NCBI GenBank assembly: GCA_958436175.1
Contig: CAUBJF010000008.1
Span: 1 to 64,000 of the forward strand
Direction of reading: 5' to 3'
Source of the DNA: an uncultured Muribaculaceae bacterium
Lineage (GTDB): Bacteria; Bacteroidota; Bacteroidia; Bacteroidales; Muribaculaceae
DNA: 64,000 nucleotides
Part shown: in pieces, positions 54,201-62,046 of the stretch
How the letters are laid out: the number at the start of each line of letters is the position of its first letter
How positions within the stretch are numbered: position 1 is the stretch's first letter
Program-made: the position numbers and the translations under genes
The notes under the pieces: model-generated
Database searches by the model: none
The model's input: the letters and a program-made list of their open reading frames with translations, nothing else
What the model was told of the DNA's origin: nothing

Positions 54201-54658
54201 TTTTCTTCGTCAGTCCCGAGATGGAAGAAGCAGCCCGTCGTGGCAACGCCATGCACTCTATCCTTGCCGATACAAGGACCATCGACGACCTTCCGGCTGC
54301 TGTGGCACGTGCCCGCGGCAATATTACCGCCGAAGAAAAAGAGCTGTATCTGCGCGAACTGACAGCTGCCGTCAACGAAGCAGGCGCGACGGCTGCCCGG
54401 TGGTTCGACCCGGTGAACAAGGTATATGCCGAACGTTCCATCTTCCTGGCCGACACGGGCGAGTCATTTCGTCCCGACCGTGTCGTAGTCAGTCCCGACG
54501 GCCGTGCGACAGTCATCGACTACAAGTTTACATCGCGACCGTCGCGAAAACACGTACAGCAGGTCGAGCTATATATCTCGCTGCTCCGCCGTCTCGGCCG
54601 CGAGGATATCGAGGGTTATGTATGGTACCCCCTCCTATCTAAAATCATCAAAGTCTGA
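51266..54658 (+). CDS. UvrD-type helicase/nuclease (AddA/RecB-like)
   Basis: An 1130-residue double-strand-break repair enzyme. Helicase motifs: Walker A ASAGSGKT (7-14), AITFTNAATEEMK, DEFQD from D426, IIGDEKQAIYRFR, TIHKSKGLE and VAFTRAGRELCVHS. The C-terminal part is a RecB-family PD-(D/E)XK nuclease with an early His (NAMHSIL), FRPDRV and D1085-Y-K1087. It should unwind and trim broken ends for RecA. The AddB partner is not next to it. It starts 7 bases after the WcaJ-type gene. Confidence 0.92.
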   Translation: MLTIYKASAGSGKTFTLAYNYIQMLLGVKAGDTGSYVLNSDRYAPGGHRFACRHKGILAITFTNAATEEMKSRIVRELDVLAAGGESPYTAMLIKEYGCTEAELKDCAGLALGEMLYDYGNFNVSTIDSFFQTVLRTFSREVDHQGDYELSLQLTEVLTQSVSLMLDDLNYSQPDNARVLKDFIRSYTFSKLGEGKSYNFFNRSGSLLTKLSSSTASALDEEIYTDNADRVHNYLADPATLDAFDAALAEAIKKIDSWLKIRASEFIAFREKAGIPPDAYNRYINGLLDKAVSDPSSVGTTQAGSSTARLLADPGPDLKPFYVAARLKANMRFGDELVTLMDYGRRFGEVLVGDVPRKVLYAEIRQNLPLLRFIGVAEVYLRNFMRDNNIVLISDTGDLLRRIISDAEMPFIYERLGMQLRSLLIDEFQDTSHLQWHNLRPLVANSISEGHDSLIIGDEKQAIYRFRNSDSSLLGHHVGEVDFPVGKAMRGSDAADNTNHRSSGGVVRFNNTLFRRMAADLGVDSYGNVVQTVAKDKASEPAYVKLAFIDTDSTERDEVIEDMAQDMLRQHGAGYRWKDILILTRQREEAKAVAEYLMQHHPDIRILSNEALMLNSSPAVRTIISLLKLVEQSYGSRKDEDKASEAPRYASRDDIVMMISRFNYFRSAGLPVEEALETSLSYDADGTDALNRSVLDIRMKNPANIVALIEAIIALKIPEEQRRKEYAYITALQDIAVNHCDSPDPSISAFVAEYERNIDKWAIKASNDIDAVEIMTIHKSKGLERACVHIPFADWKLSVRSPEMWLPFGHLDGFDDSIVPPLLRAPVSGSSILRNETVSPFAKFLADDDKAVVTDNLNLAYVAFTRAGRELCVHSGVKNVGAWLHKAFDVPDTSDMSCDDKLMPLGEFFDRETDSFTYGEPTAPDGREKKNVLPPIEAGEYKVFFRRDAGTLTSIDDVLAVDPEIGGEVENPCVDEIPVFFVSPEMEEAARRGNAMHSILADTRTIDDLPAAVARARGNITAEEKELYLRELTAAVNEAGATAARWFDPVNKVYAERSIFLADTGESFRPDRVVVSPDGRATVIDYKFTSRPSRKHVQQVELYISLLRRLGREDIEGYVWYPLLSKIIKV

Positions 54659-54678
54659 GCCCTCTCGATTTTTTTCCG

Positions 54679-54686
54679 TATCTTTG
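54679..54686 (+). promoter_or_regulatory. -7 box of lepB
   Basis: TATCTTTG, 20 bases before the lepB ATG. It suggests an own promoter despite the short gap after the helicase gene. Confidence 0.6.
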
Positions 54687-54706
54687 CGAGAATTAAGGAT
54701 TGAACA

Positions 54707-56206
54707 ATGGAACAAACACCGAACAGCACGCCGCAGGACCCTAAGAAGGCCTCATCGTTCGCCGACGAACTGCGCCGTCGCACAAAAGATATAAAGACCA
54801 CACGCTGGTTACGTTTTGCCGCCGTCAGCCTTGTCTTCCTGCTATGGGTGATATGGATGCGGACATGGTGGCTCGCTATTTTCGAGCTGCTGCTCTTCGA
54901 TATCTATATCACGGGCTTCATTCCCTTCACATGGTGGAAGAAAAGCAAGTCGAAATCGGTGCGCGCGGTGATGAGCTGGGTCGACGCCATCGTCTATGCC
55001 CTGATCCTCGTCTATTTCGTGTTCGCCTTCGTGGGGCAGAACTACCAGATACCGAGCAGCTCGCTCGAAAAGACCCTGCTGACCGGCGACTACCTGTGGG
55101 TCAACAAGATGGTCTACGGCCCCCGTGTGCCGATGACACCCGTCAACTTCCCCCTGGTCCACAACACGCTCTTCGGACATAAATCATACCTCGACAATCC
55201 CTCGGTTGGCTACAGGCGCCTCAAGGGTCTTCGCTCCGTCGAAGAAGGCGACATCGTAGTGTTCAACTTCCCGGCCGGCGACACCGTGGCCACCAAACTC
55301 GAGGAGGCCGACGCACGATACTACGACATGCTCGTCGAGGAATACGGCCGCGAGCGTCTCCATAGCGACAAAGCTACCTTCGGCGACATCATATACCGTC
55401 CTGTCGACCGCCGCCAGAACTTCGTGAAACGCGCTGTCGGACTTCCCGGGCAGCGTCTCAAAATCGTCCACGACACGCTCTACATCGACGGCGTGGCGCG
55501 TCCCTTCCCCAAGAACGTACAGTTCAACTACCTAATATCGCTCAACCAGCCCTTCTACGGCAACGACGCTCACGAATTGGGCATAGCCGAGGGCGATATC
55601 ATCACCCCCTCGGGAGTGTCGCTCGAAAACCTGCGACAGTTCCTGCCCGAGTCATCGGCGACTGATGCCGTCTACCTCCTGCCTATGACACAGGCGATGC
55701 TCGACGAGCTTCAGCGCCAGGGCCGACTGACCGGATACGTGAAGATGAATGAGATCATCCCCTACTTCTCTGGCGACAACACTTCGTACGTGTTCCCCTT
55801 CGGAAACGATGCCGACTGGACGATTTCGGACTTCGGCGGCGCTGAAGGCCTTCTCATCCCCTCCAAGGGCATGACCGTCGAGCTCACACCCGAAAACTGG
55901 ACGACCTACAAACGCGCTATCCGCAACTATGAGGGCCACAGCGACGCATATTTCGACGCGGCAAGCGGCAAGGTGGTCATCGACGGCAAACCGGCCGACA
56001 GCTATACCTTCGCGATGGACTACTACTTCATGATGGGCGACAACCGCGACAACTCGCAGGACTCACGCTTCTGGGGCTTCGTGCCCGAGGACCATATAGT
56101 CGGCACCCCGATGATAGTCCTCGCCTCCTTCGACAGAGAACGCGGCCTCTTCGACGGCAAGATACGTTTCGACCGTATCCTGCGCAGCGCCAATCCCGAC
56201 AAATGA
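54707..56206 (+). CDS. lepB: signal peptidase I
   Basis: Membrane-bound Ser/Lys protease that removes signal peptides at the outer face of the inner membrane. Helices at about 33-52, 56-75 and 92-110 precede the catalytic Ser119 in IPSSSLEKTL; the general base is K241 in FVKRAVGLPG; the conserved box near the end is MGDNRDNSQDSRFWGFVP. The 499-residue length is larger than the 250-320 of proteobacterial enzymes because of an insert between Ser and the last box, as is normal in Bacteroidetes. Its stop overlaps the WbqC-family start (ATGA). Confidence 0.96.
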   Translation: MEQTPNSTPQDPKKASSFADELRRRTKDIKTTRWLRFAAVSLVFLLWVIWMRTWWLAIFELLLFDIYITGFIPFTWWKKSKSKSVRAVMSWVDAIVYALILVYFVFAFVGQNYQIPSSSLEKTLLTGDYLWVNKMVYGPRVPMTPVNFPLVHNTLFGHKSYLDNPSVGYRRLKGLRSVEEGDIVVFNFPAGDTVATKLEEADARYYDMLVEEYGRERLHSDKATFGDIIYRPVDRRQNFVKRAVGLPGQRLKIVHDTLYIDGVARPFPKNVQFNYLISLNQPFYGNDAHELGIAEGDIITPSGVSLENLRQFLPESSATDAVYLLPMTQAMLDELQRQGRLTGYVKMNEIIPYFSGDNTSYVFPFGNDADWTISDFGGAEGLLIPSKGMTVELTPENWTTYKRAIRNYEGHSDAYFDAASGKVVIDGKPADSYTFAMDYYFMMGDNRDNSQDSRFWGFVPEDHIVGTPMIVLASFDRERGLFDGKIRFDRILRSANPDK

Positions 56207-56850
56207 GCTCCCCACTGCTGGTCTACGGACCGGAGCGCGTCGTCGTGCTGCCTCCTCAACTGTTCGGGTCGGTCGGCTACTACAGTCTGATGGCCCGCTA
56301 TGCCCGTGCGGTCATATCCAACGACCTGCGCTACGACAAACGCTTCAAGAGCGTCCATCGCTTCGATATTGCCGACACCCGCGGCGTGCTGACCCTTACC
56401 GTACCCGTCAGCCGTCCCGAGGGAGCCTTTGCGAGCGGCTCGCTCCGCTGGAGCGATGTCGATGTGTCCGCCCACGGACGCTGGTGGGAGCTGATACCGA
56501 CCGCCCTCGAATCGGCCTACGGACGCACTCCTTTCTTTGAGTTCTACATCGACCGCCTCATGCCCCTCTTCGAGCCGCGCCCCCTCGACAAGCCTGAGAA
56601 AATCACCGACTTATGCAGCAGTGCGGATGCCATAGTGCGCTCCATACTCGGGCTGGAGACCGTCGTCGCCCATACTCTCGCCGACGACGGCGCGGCAATC
56701 GACGACCACCGTCGCGACAGGCTCTTCCCCTCCACTCACGGGCGCCGCTACTGGCAGGTTCGCGCCGACCGCCTCGGATTCATCCCCGACCTCTCCATCC
56801 TCGACCTCATCTTCTCCCTCGGCCCCGAAGCACCCCTGATACTGCAATAA
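56203..56850 (+). CDS. WbqC-family protein
   Basis: A 215-residue protein of the WbqC family, found in polysaccharide gene clusters but also as a solitary gene after lepB in Bacteroidetes. The N-terminal LPPQLFGSVGYYSLM is typical. The exact reaction is unknown. Residues 140-215 are encoded by a 224-bp block that recurs almost unchanged at 59244-59467 beyond the restriction-modification cassette. In this left copy the end reads EAPLILQ, in the right copy EAPLML, so the last codons may have been brought in with the insertion while keeping the gene complete. Confidence 0.85.
   Translation: MSSPLLVYGPERVVVLPPQLFGSVGYYSLMARYARAVISNDLRYDKRFKSVHRFDIADTRGVLTLTVPVSRPEGAFASGSLRWSDVDVSAHGRWWELIPTALESAYGRTPFFEFYIDRLMPLFEPRPLDKPEKITDLCSSADAIVRSILGLETVVAHTLADDGAAIDDHRRDRLFPSTHGRRYWQVRADRLGFIPDLSILDLIFSLGPEAPLILQ
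56621..56844 (+). repeat. left 224-bp direct repeat flanking the R-M cassette
   Basis: Identical to 59244-59467 over the first 211 bases; two differences (56832, 56841) lie in the last 13. It is the 3' third of the WbqC-family gene. The R-M genes occupy the space between the copies. Confidence 0.95.
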
Positions 56851-57102
56851 TTCGGTTTAAGGTTGAAGGTTTATGGTTTAGATAATGGCATCTATCATAA
56901 GCTATAACAGTAAGGCACAATAAAAAAGAAATATATTATCTCAAATAGACTAGTTCCACATTCGGATTATTCTTAATATCTCTAGCCATTTATCACAAAT
57001 AGTAGCATAAACCTTACCAGCATCCGATAATTCTTTATAGTAAACCTAATCATTATTATATAGAGTAGTTCTAAAGCTATTTATTCAATGATTCCGTAAC
57101 AG

Positions 57103-58005
57103 CTAATTCTCGTTATCGGCTACATAGGCCAAAATAGCAGATGCTACATACTTTCCTAAATTAACAGGAACGGCATTACCTATCATCTGTTCAATTTCAC
57201 TCTTAGAGCCAATAAAATTAAATGTTTCGGGAAATGTCTGTATCATACTCCGCTCCTTAGTAGTTAGTGGTCCAACACCCTCTAAGCTCTTTATAGGGTC
57301 ATTATGATGTATAGAATAACCACTAGGAATAGGCCTGTTTACACCTCTTATAGTAGGGCTAGGCTCATTCACACTAAAGATACCTCTTCTGGCATAACTT
57401 CTAGGGTGTCTGTAGTAATACTCTATATGTATCTTATCTCCAAAGTAATCTTTCACAGTCATTTCTTTGCTAGCTAGTCTATTTATAAGATAACCCTTTA
57501 TAAAATCATCTTCAGCACCTAACTTGCCGATAAGAAAAAACCTTTTACGCTTTTGGGGTACACCACATAGAGCGGCATTAAGTACCATTTGAGTTAAACC
57601 ATATCCAGAATCCCTAAATATCTCCTTCGCTCCAATTAACTTGTTAGTCCTGATTATGGTAGATACATTCTCCATTACAAACCATTCAGGACGTATAATG
57701 GATATTATCTTAGCAAAGGATAAGGTTAGATTACCTCTACCATTATCCTCATTCCTTAGTCCGGCACTACTAAAATCTTGACACGGTGGACCACCGATAA
57801 TCATTCGTGGATGATATTGCCTTATGTGTTCTGCTGCAAATTCTTCATTCGATAAATCAACAGTATTAATAGGATGATTGAAGTTATTAGCATAAACCTT
57901 TACAGCAGCATCCCAATTGTCATAGGCTGCTACTACATTTATGCCAGCGGAAATAAAGCCTAAACTAAGCCCACCACAACCACTAAATAAATCTACTGTT
58001 CTCAT
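57103..58005 (-). CDS. DNA (cytosine-5-)methyltransferase
   Basis: A 300-residue C5 methylase that protects sites from the partner nuclease. SAM motif DLFSGCGGLSLGF at the N-terminus; catalytic C75 in GGPPCQDFSSAG; ENV at 112-114; QKRKRFF at 151-157; a short target-recognition region; and a final GNAVPVNLGKYVAS motif. The frame is AT-rich, very unlike the GC-rich genes on both sides. Its ATG shares one base with the stop of the restriction gene (TAATG), so the two are translated in order nuclease then methylase. Confidence 0.95.
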   Translation of the reverse strand: MRTVDLFSGCGGLSLGFISAGINVVAAYDNWDAAVKVYANNFNHPINTVDLSNEEFAAEHIRQYHPRMIIGGPPCQDFSSAGLRNEDNGRGNLTLSFAKIISIIRPEWFVMENVSTIIRTNKLIGAKEIFRDSGYGLTQMVLNAALCGVPQKRKRFFLIGKLGAEDDFIKGYLINRLASKEMTVKDYFGDKIHIEYYYRHPRSYARRGIFSVNEPSPTIRGVNRPIPSGYSIHHNDPIKSLEGVGPLTTKERSMIQTFPETFNFIGSKSEIEQMIGNAVPVNLGKYVASAILAYVADNEN

Positions 58006-59096
58006 TACTTGAATAGGTCTGGCGTGTTAGCTATAACTGCATCAAAACGCCTTTCTGGACTTAGGAAGTTTTGCCCTCCGCCTAGAATTATATCCTTTAT
58101 GACATTCTTAGACATTCTAGGATGAGTCAACTCTTCACAGTGGAGATACTTATAGGTTTGAGTACCACTTATAGAGTATCCCTTATCATTGGCGATGTTA
58201 TAAGAATGTTCCCTAATGGTATCACGATAATCAAACTGCCCATAAGTTGTATAATCGTGAAGCATTAGATATATCCAGATGATAGTTCTCATAGCTCTGG
58301 TAATTTTATCTATCTCTCCATTCTTATCCCTATGAGTTTTTTCACCATTGGCACACATTTGAATAACGGCTAAGTTACTCCATACAAAAACATCTAAGCA
58401 ATCATCCGCCAAAATGCCTTTAGTCCCCTTGGTTTTCCAAACAGGTTCAATAATAAGGGGTGTTTGCTTATCGGTGAGGTATGAGCTTATTTTCTGAATT
58501 GATTCTAATATCTTTTCATAGTGGGGTAGCACCTCACTAGGCTCATCCCAATTCCGAATCTTAGGGACTAGGTTTAAGAACTCCCTTAACACATCTTTCT
58601 CTTCATTAGTCTTAAAGCTATGACAGATGCTACAAGCTATGAAGTTAATTGTGGGAGGTCTAACTACTATCTCACAGCTATACTCATCTTCATCTTTCTT
58701 CTTAGTGGTAGTATCTGGAAGAGCTGTAAGTTTTATCTCTAAGGCTGTAAGAAGCTCATCATTACTAGAATTCATCATCACTAAATCTATCTTCTCAACC
58801 TTACCAGTATAATACTTGCTATAGGCTGGGAAACCAGTTTCAAAATGATAGAAGGCATTTTCTGCCAAAGGGTCTATCCCATAAAGCTCCGTACCACTTA
58901 TATATTCATGTATAACGTTATTATCCTTATCGGTTTTTAAATACACAGGTTTAACTCCCTTATAGCTCATATAAGCTACTAGGGAAGCAGGGAAAGAACT
59001 ATTAAAGATATTTTTACCCCAATTATCTTCTTTGGTGTAATCTCTACTAGAATTATTATGTGTCTGTCCGAATAAGCCAGGTACTTCTTTTTTCAT
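58005..59096 (-). CDS. HindVP-family type II restriction endonuclease
   Basis: A 363-residue nuclease. The likely PD-(D/E)XK centre is D104 (KIDLVMM) with E120-I-K122 (TALEIKL). The overall sequence, including WGKNIFNSSFPASLVAYM and the C-terminal LGGGQNFLSPERRFD, fits the RE_HindVP family, whose founder recognises GRCGYC; the site for this enzyme is therefore a prediction. It is the first gene of the cassette, upstream of the methylase. No controller (C) protein or Vsr gene is present. Strongly AT-rich; clearly acquired. Confidence 0.88.
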   Translation of the reverse strand: MKKEVPGLFGQTHNNSSRDYTKEDNWGKNIFNSSFPASLVAYMSYKGVKPVYLKTDKDNNVIHEYISGTELYGIDPLAENAFYHFETGFPAYSKYYTGKVEKIDLVMMNSSNDELLTALEIKLTALPDTTTKKKDEDEYSCEIVVRPPTINFIACSICHSFKTNEEKDVLREFLNLVPKIRNWDEPSEVLPHYEKILESIQKISSYLTDKQTPLIIEPVWKTKGTKGILADDCLDVFVWSNLAVIQMCANGEKTHRDKNGEIDKITRAMRTIIWIYLMLHDYTTYGQFDYRDTIREHSYNIANDKGYSISGTQTYKYLHCEELTHPRMSKNVIKDIILGGGQNFLSPERRFDAVIANTPDLFK

Positions 59097-59243
59097 ATTC
59101 TTTGTGGTAGATTATGAGTGTAAAGTTACTAAAAAAGAAACAAATCACCGCTATCTAACAGCATATTCAATTCTTTTCCCCTAATTTCTTAGTCCAAATC
59201 AATCACTATCCACACTTCTAGTAAGATTCACCTAAACTATAGC
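59097..59243. other. right arm of the inserted cassette
   Basis: AT-rich 147 bases between the restriction gene start and the right WbqC repeat. It should contain the R-M promoter on the minus strand (a TAACTTTA near-match lies just upstream of the ATG). The change to GC-rich host sequence at 59244 is abrupt. Confidence 0.5.
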
Positions 59244-59470
59244 GTGCGGATGCCATAGTGCGCTCCATACTCGGGCTGGAGACCGTCGTCGCCCATACTC
59301 TCGCCGACGACGGCGCGGCAATCGACGACCACCGTCGCGACAGGCTCTTCCCCTCCACTCACGGGCGCCGCTACTGGCAGGTTCGCGCCGACCGCCTCGG
59401 ATTCATCCCCGACCTCTCCATCCTCGACCTCATCTTCTCCCTCGGCCCCGAAGCGCCCCTGATGCTGTAG
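59244..59470 (+). pseudogene. WbqC 3' fragment, right direct repeat of the cassette
   Basis: Positions 59244-59467 repeat 56621-56844 with two mismatches, and encode the last ~75 residues of the WbqC-family protein up to EAPLML and a TAG stop. There is no start region, so it is a fragment. It is most simply the original gene end displaced by insertion of the R-M cassette. Confidence 0.93.
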
Positions 59471-59496
59471 GCTGAGAGTCATATTTTATTCCGACT

Positions 59497-60825
59497 TTAT
59501 TCTTTAGCCCTAAGGAAGTCGACCAGTCCTGGGTCATTGAAATGCGGAACATCCTTTGTTGTTATCTCGCCCGAGCGGTCAATGAAGAAATAAGACGGAA
59601 AACCTTGTATATTGAGTATTGCCATTATCCTGTTTGACATATCTTCATCCGGTACGAAGATATGTACGGCATTGTGTACGGCAGGTGCAAGCTTCTTCCA
59701 TGATTCCATATCGGACTTGAGCCATATTATGGCAAAAGTTATGTCGGAGTCCTTGAAATACTGCCGTACATCTTCTGTGGTTGCCAGTGCAGCCCGGCAT
59801 GGACCGCACCAGGTAGCACTCACGTCGACATATACCGGTTGCGAAGCAAAACGCTTTTTCAGCCATCCGACAGGATTCTCGTCGGAGATACTACTTACGG
59901 CGCCATCGGCCATCACGGCCATATCACCCGGCTCCAGTCCCGAAAAATCAAATGTAGAGTCTGTCAGGGCAAAGAGGCGGTCGTAATATGCCGGGTTGAC
60001 AAAATCATCTCGGGAAGGTATCTTGGCATTCTCGCCTGCTGCATACATCAAATCGCGGATTACCGACTTTGGTGTCTTATCGATATATTCCGGATTCTTA
60101 TTCAGCAAGGCACTCAGGTGATACGGGAAAATCATGACCTTGGTATTCCGTTCATTGAATATGTCAAAGAGCGAATCTGTAAAGAAGGCCGTCTGTTCCT
60201 CAATCCCCTTGCCTCGGAAACCCATAGCGAGGTTTGCCGGAATAAAAATGTTGTCAAGATGGAGTAACTCAGCTGTTTCCGACGATAGCGACTTTTCCTC
60301 AATATATTTGTCGACGATAGCCTGCAGCCGTACGACCTCGTTTTTAAACATCGGCATATAGTCGGACAGGGCAACGGTGTCTGGTGGAAGCTGCAATCCG
60401 TAGTAGCCGGGAGCCAGCTCTTGGGAAGCATGTGAATATTCCTCGTTAAGCCGGGCATGGTCGCCGGAAAGATGAAACTCGACAGGAGACTTGGCAGCAT
60501 CAATACATACAAAAATAGAGTCGCCCGGTTCCGCAAAAGCATTTATAAACTGTCTGTTGAAGTTAACCGTAAACGTATGGCCGTAATAAAAGGGGATTCT
60601 AAGGTCAAAACGTCCGGAAGAATCAAGCTCTGCAATACACCGCTTGCTTTTCTCGCTGATATCGCATTCATTGACAATCAAAGTTTGCGGATTACCATCC
60701 GCTTCTCCGTTTACCACGCCGGAAACTTTGATAGACCAAGGGTCATGTGCAGTCTCCGGAACCGAAACCGCCGTAGCCGGAAGCATCAGCAAGCTCACCA
60801 ATATGGTTGAAATAATTCTATGCAT
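59497..60825 (-). CDS. TlpA-like thioredoxin-domain exported protein
   Basis: A 442-residue envelope protein. Signal peptide (about 1-19), a beta-rich N-terminal part similar to DUF4369-type domains (SGVVNGEADGNPQTLIVNE...), a helical middle, and a C-terminal thioredoxin fold with the redox pair in WCGPCR and cis-Pro in GFPSYFF. It probably acts as a periplasmic or outer-membrane-anchored thiol reductase. Third gene after the GDPD-like lipoprotein and XylR-like genes; a 17-bp tandem duplication lies in its upstream region. Confidence 0.85.
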   Translation of the reverse strand: MHRIISTILVSLLMLPATAVSVPETAHDPWSIKVSGVVNGEADGNPQTLIVNECDISEKSKRCIAELDSSGRFDLRIPFYYGHTFTVNFNRQFINAFAEPGDSIFVCIDAAKSPVEFHLSGDHARLNEEYSHASQELAPGYYGLQLPPDTVALSDYMPMFKNEVVRLQAIVDKYIEEKSLSSETAELLHLDNIFIPANLAMGFRGKGIEEQTAFFTDSLFDIFNERNTKVMIFPYHLSALLNKNPEYIDKTPKSVIRDLMYAAGENAKIPSRDDFVNPAYYDRLFALTDSTFDFSGLEPGDMAVMADGAVSSISDENPVGWLKKRFASQPVYVDVSATWCGPCRAALATTEDVRQYFKDSDITFAIIWLKSDMESWKKLAPAVHNAVHIFVPDEDMSNRIMAILNIQGFPSYFFIDRSGEITTKDVPHFNDPGLVDFLRAKE

Positions 60826-60831
60826 GTTTTG

Positions 60832-60865
60832 AATTTTCTGTCTATAATAATTTTCTGTCTATAAT
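60832..60865. repeat. 17-bp perfect tandem duplication upstream of the thioredoxin gene
   Basis: Two adjacent identical 17-mers AATTTTCTGTCTATAAT (60832-60848 and 60849-60865). On the minus strand they lie 7-40 bases before the ATG at 60825, in the leader or promoter zone. Confidence 0.8.
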
Positions 60866-60879
60866 ATATGTTCCCCAGA

Positions 60880-62046
60880 TCAGTTGTCGCGGTGGAGGTT
60901 GCGGTATTCGCGGGGGGAGTAGCCGTAGAGTGTCTTGAACTGGCGTGAGAGGTTCTTCATGTCGATTATTCCGAGGGTCTCGGCGATGTGCGACACGGAG
61001 TCGTCGCTTGTGGCGAGGCGGTAGGCGAACATTTCCATGCGTCGGCGAAGGCAGTACTCGTGGATAGTGTGGTTTGTCGCCTTCTTGAAGCGCACTTCGA
61101 GCAGACGCCTCGACATAGGGACATGGGAAAGGATGTCGGCAACCGATATGTTGGAAGCTATATTCTGGTGGATGTACGACAGGGCCGCACGAATGTGTTC
61201 GTCGTCGGTAGCGAAGAAGTCGGTCGACAGACGCCCCATCACTTGTGCGCCGTCGATCACTATGTCGTGGAGAAGCCCTGGATTGCATCCCGAGGCAAAA
61301 TACTGGTCTATCATTTCGCCAAGCTCGTAGCCGCCTTTCTCGACATCGAGATCTATGCTCGACAGGGGAGGCTCTGTCAGCGCCGATATCATTTCGTCGT
61401 TGTCGACACCGAGAATAGATATCGTGTCGGGGACACGTATTCCGAGCGAGCGGCAAATGTCGAGGACACGGCTGCCGTAGTTGTCGTCGCAGGCGAGCAG
61501 GGCGGTGCCTTCGGGGAGGCTGCGCACCCACTCGCGCAGACTTTCGATATCGTAGGACCAGTAGTCGGTATCGGGCACGGTCTCGAGGAGGCGCAGACGG
61601 CTTTTGACCTCGGCTTTTCGCAGAGTGTCGAAGAAGCCGTCGCGACGTTCCTGCGACCATACGGTGTCGCGTATGCCGAAGAATGCGAATTTCTGGAATC
61701 CCTGACGCAGGAAGAACTGTGCGGCGAGCTGCCCGGTACGGCGGTAGTTTCCCGTGATATTGGGCATTGTCTTGAAGCGTACGCGGTGGTCCTGCGCAAT
61801 GCAGAGGATTCCACGTCGCTGGAACATACCGATGTCGTCGTCCTTCTCGAATCGGCCTATCAGCACGTTGACCCCATGATCGAGCACCCATGTCAATACT
61901 CCCGGGAGCCCTTTGTTGTTGCGGTAGGATTCGGGCATACGGTATATGCTCCAGGGCGAATGCGCCTTGGAGTAGTCGACGATGCCTTTGAGTAGCTTAT
62001 AAGAGCACGATTCGGAGTAATCGGCCAGATAGGCGATACGGATCAT
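60880..62046 (-). CDS. XylR-like AraC-family regulator with LacI-type sensor domain
   Basis: A 388-residue transcription factor. Residues 1-270 form a periplasmic-binding-protein-like ligand domain as in LacI/XylR (IRIAYLADYSESCSYKLLKGI...; GVDNDEMISALTEPPLSSIDLD). The C-terminal ~100 residues are an AraC-type double HTH (MSRRLLEVRFKKATNHTIHEY, then VSHIAETLGIIDMKNLSRQFKTLYGYSP). The usual ligand of this group is a pentose, but it is not certain here. I start at MIRIAYLADY, whose ATG overlaps the upstream stop by 4 bases. Confidence 0.9.
   Translation of the reverse strand: MIRIAYLADYSESCSYKLLKGIVDYSKAHSPWSIYRMPESYRNNKGLPGVLTWVLDHGVNVLIGRFEKDDDIGMFQRRGILCIAQDHRVRFKTMPNITGNYRRTGQLAAQFFLRQGFQKFAFFGIRDTVWSQERRDGFFDTLRKAEVKSRLRLLETVPDTDYWSYDIESLREWVRSLPEGTALLACDDNYGSRVLDICRSLGIRVPDTISILGVDNDEMISALTEPPLSSIDLDVEKGGYELGEMIDQYFASGCNPGLLHDIVIDGAQVMGRLSTDFFATDDEHIRAALSYIHQNIASNISVADILSHVPMSRRLLEVRFKKATNHTIHEYCLRRRMEMFAYRLATSDDSVSHIAETLGIIDMKNLSRQFKTLYGYSPREYRNLHRDN

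Noticed and set aside
59258..59470. A 70-codon plus-strand frame taken as a small gene
   Set aside because: It is the duplicated 3' end of the WbqC-family gene with no start region, so I list it as a fragment.
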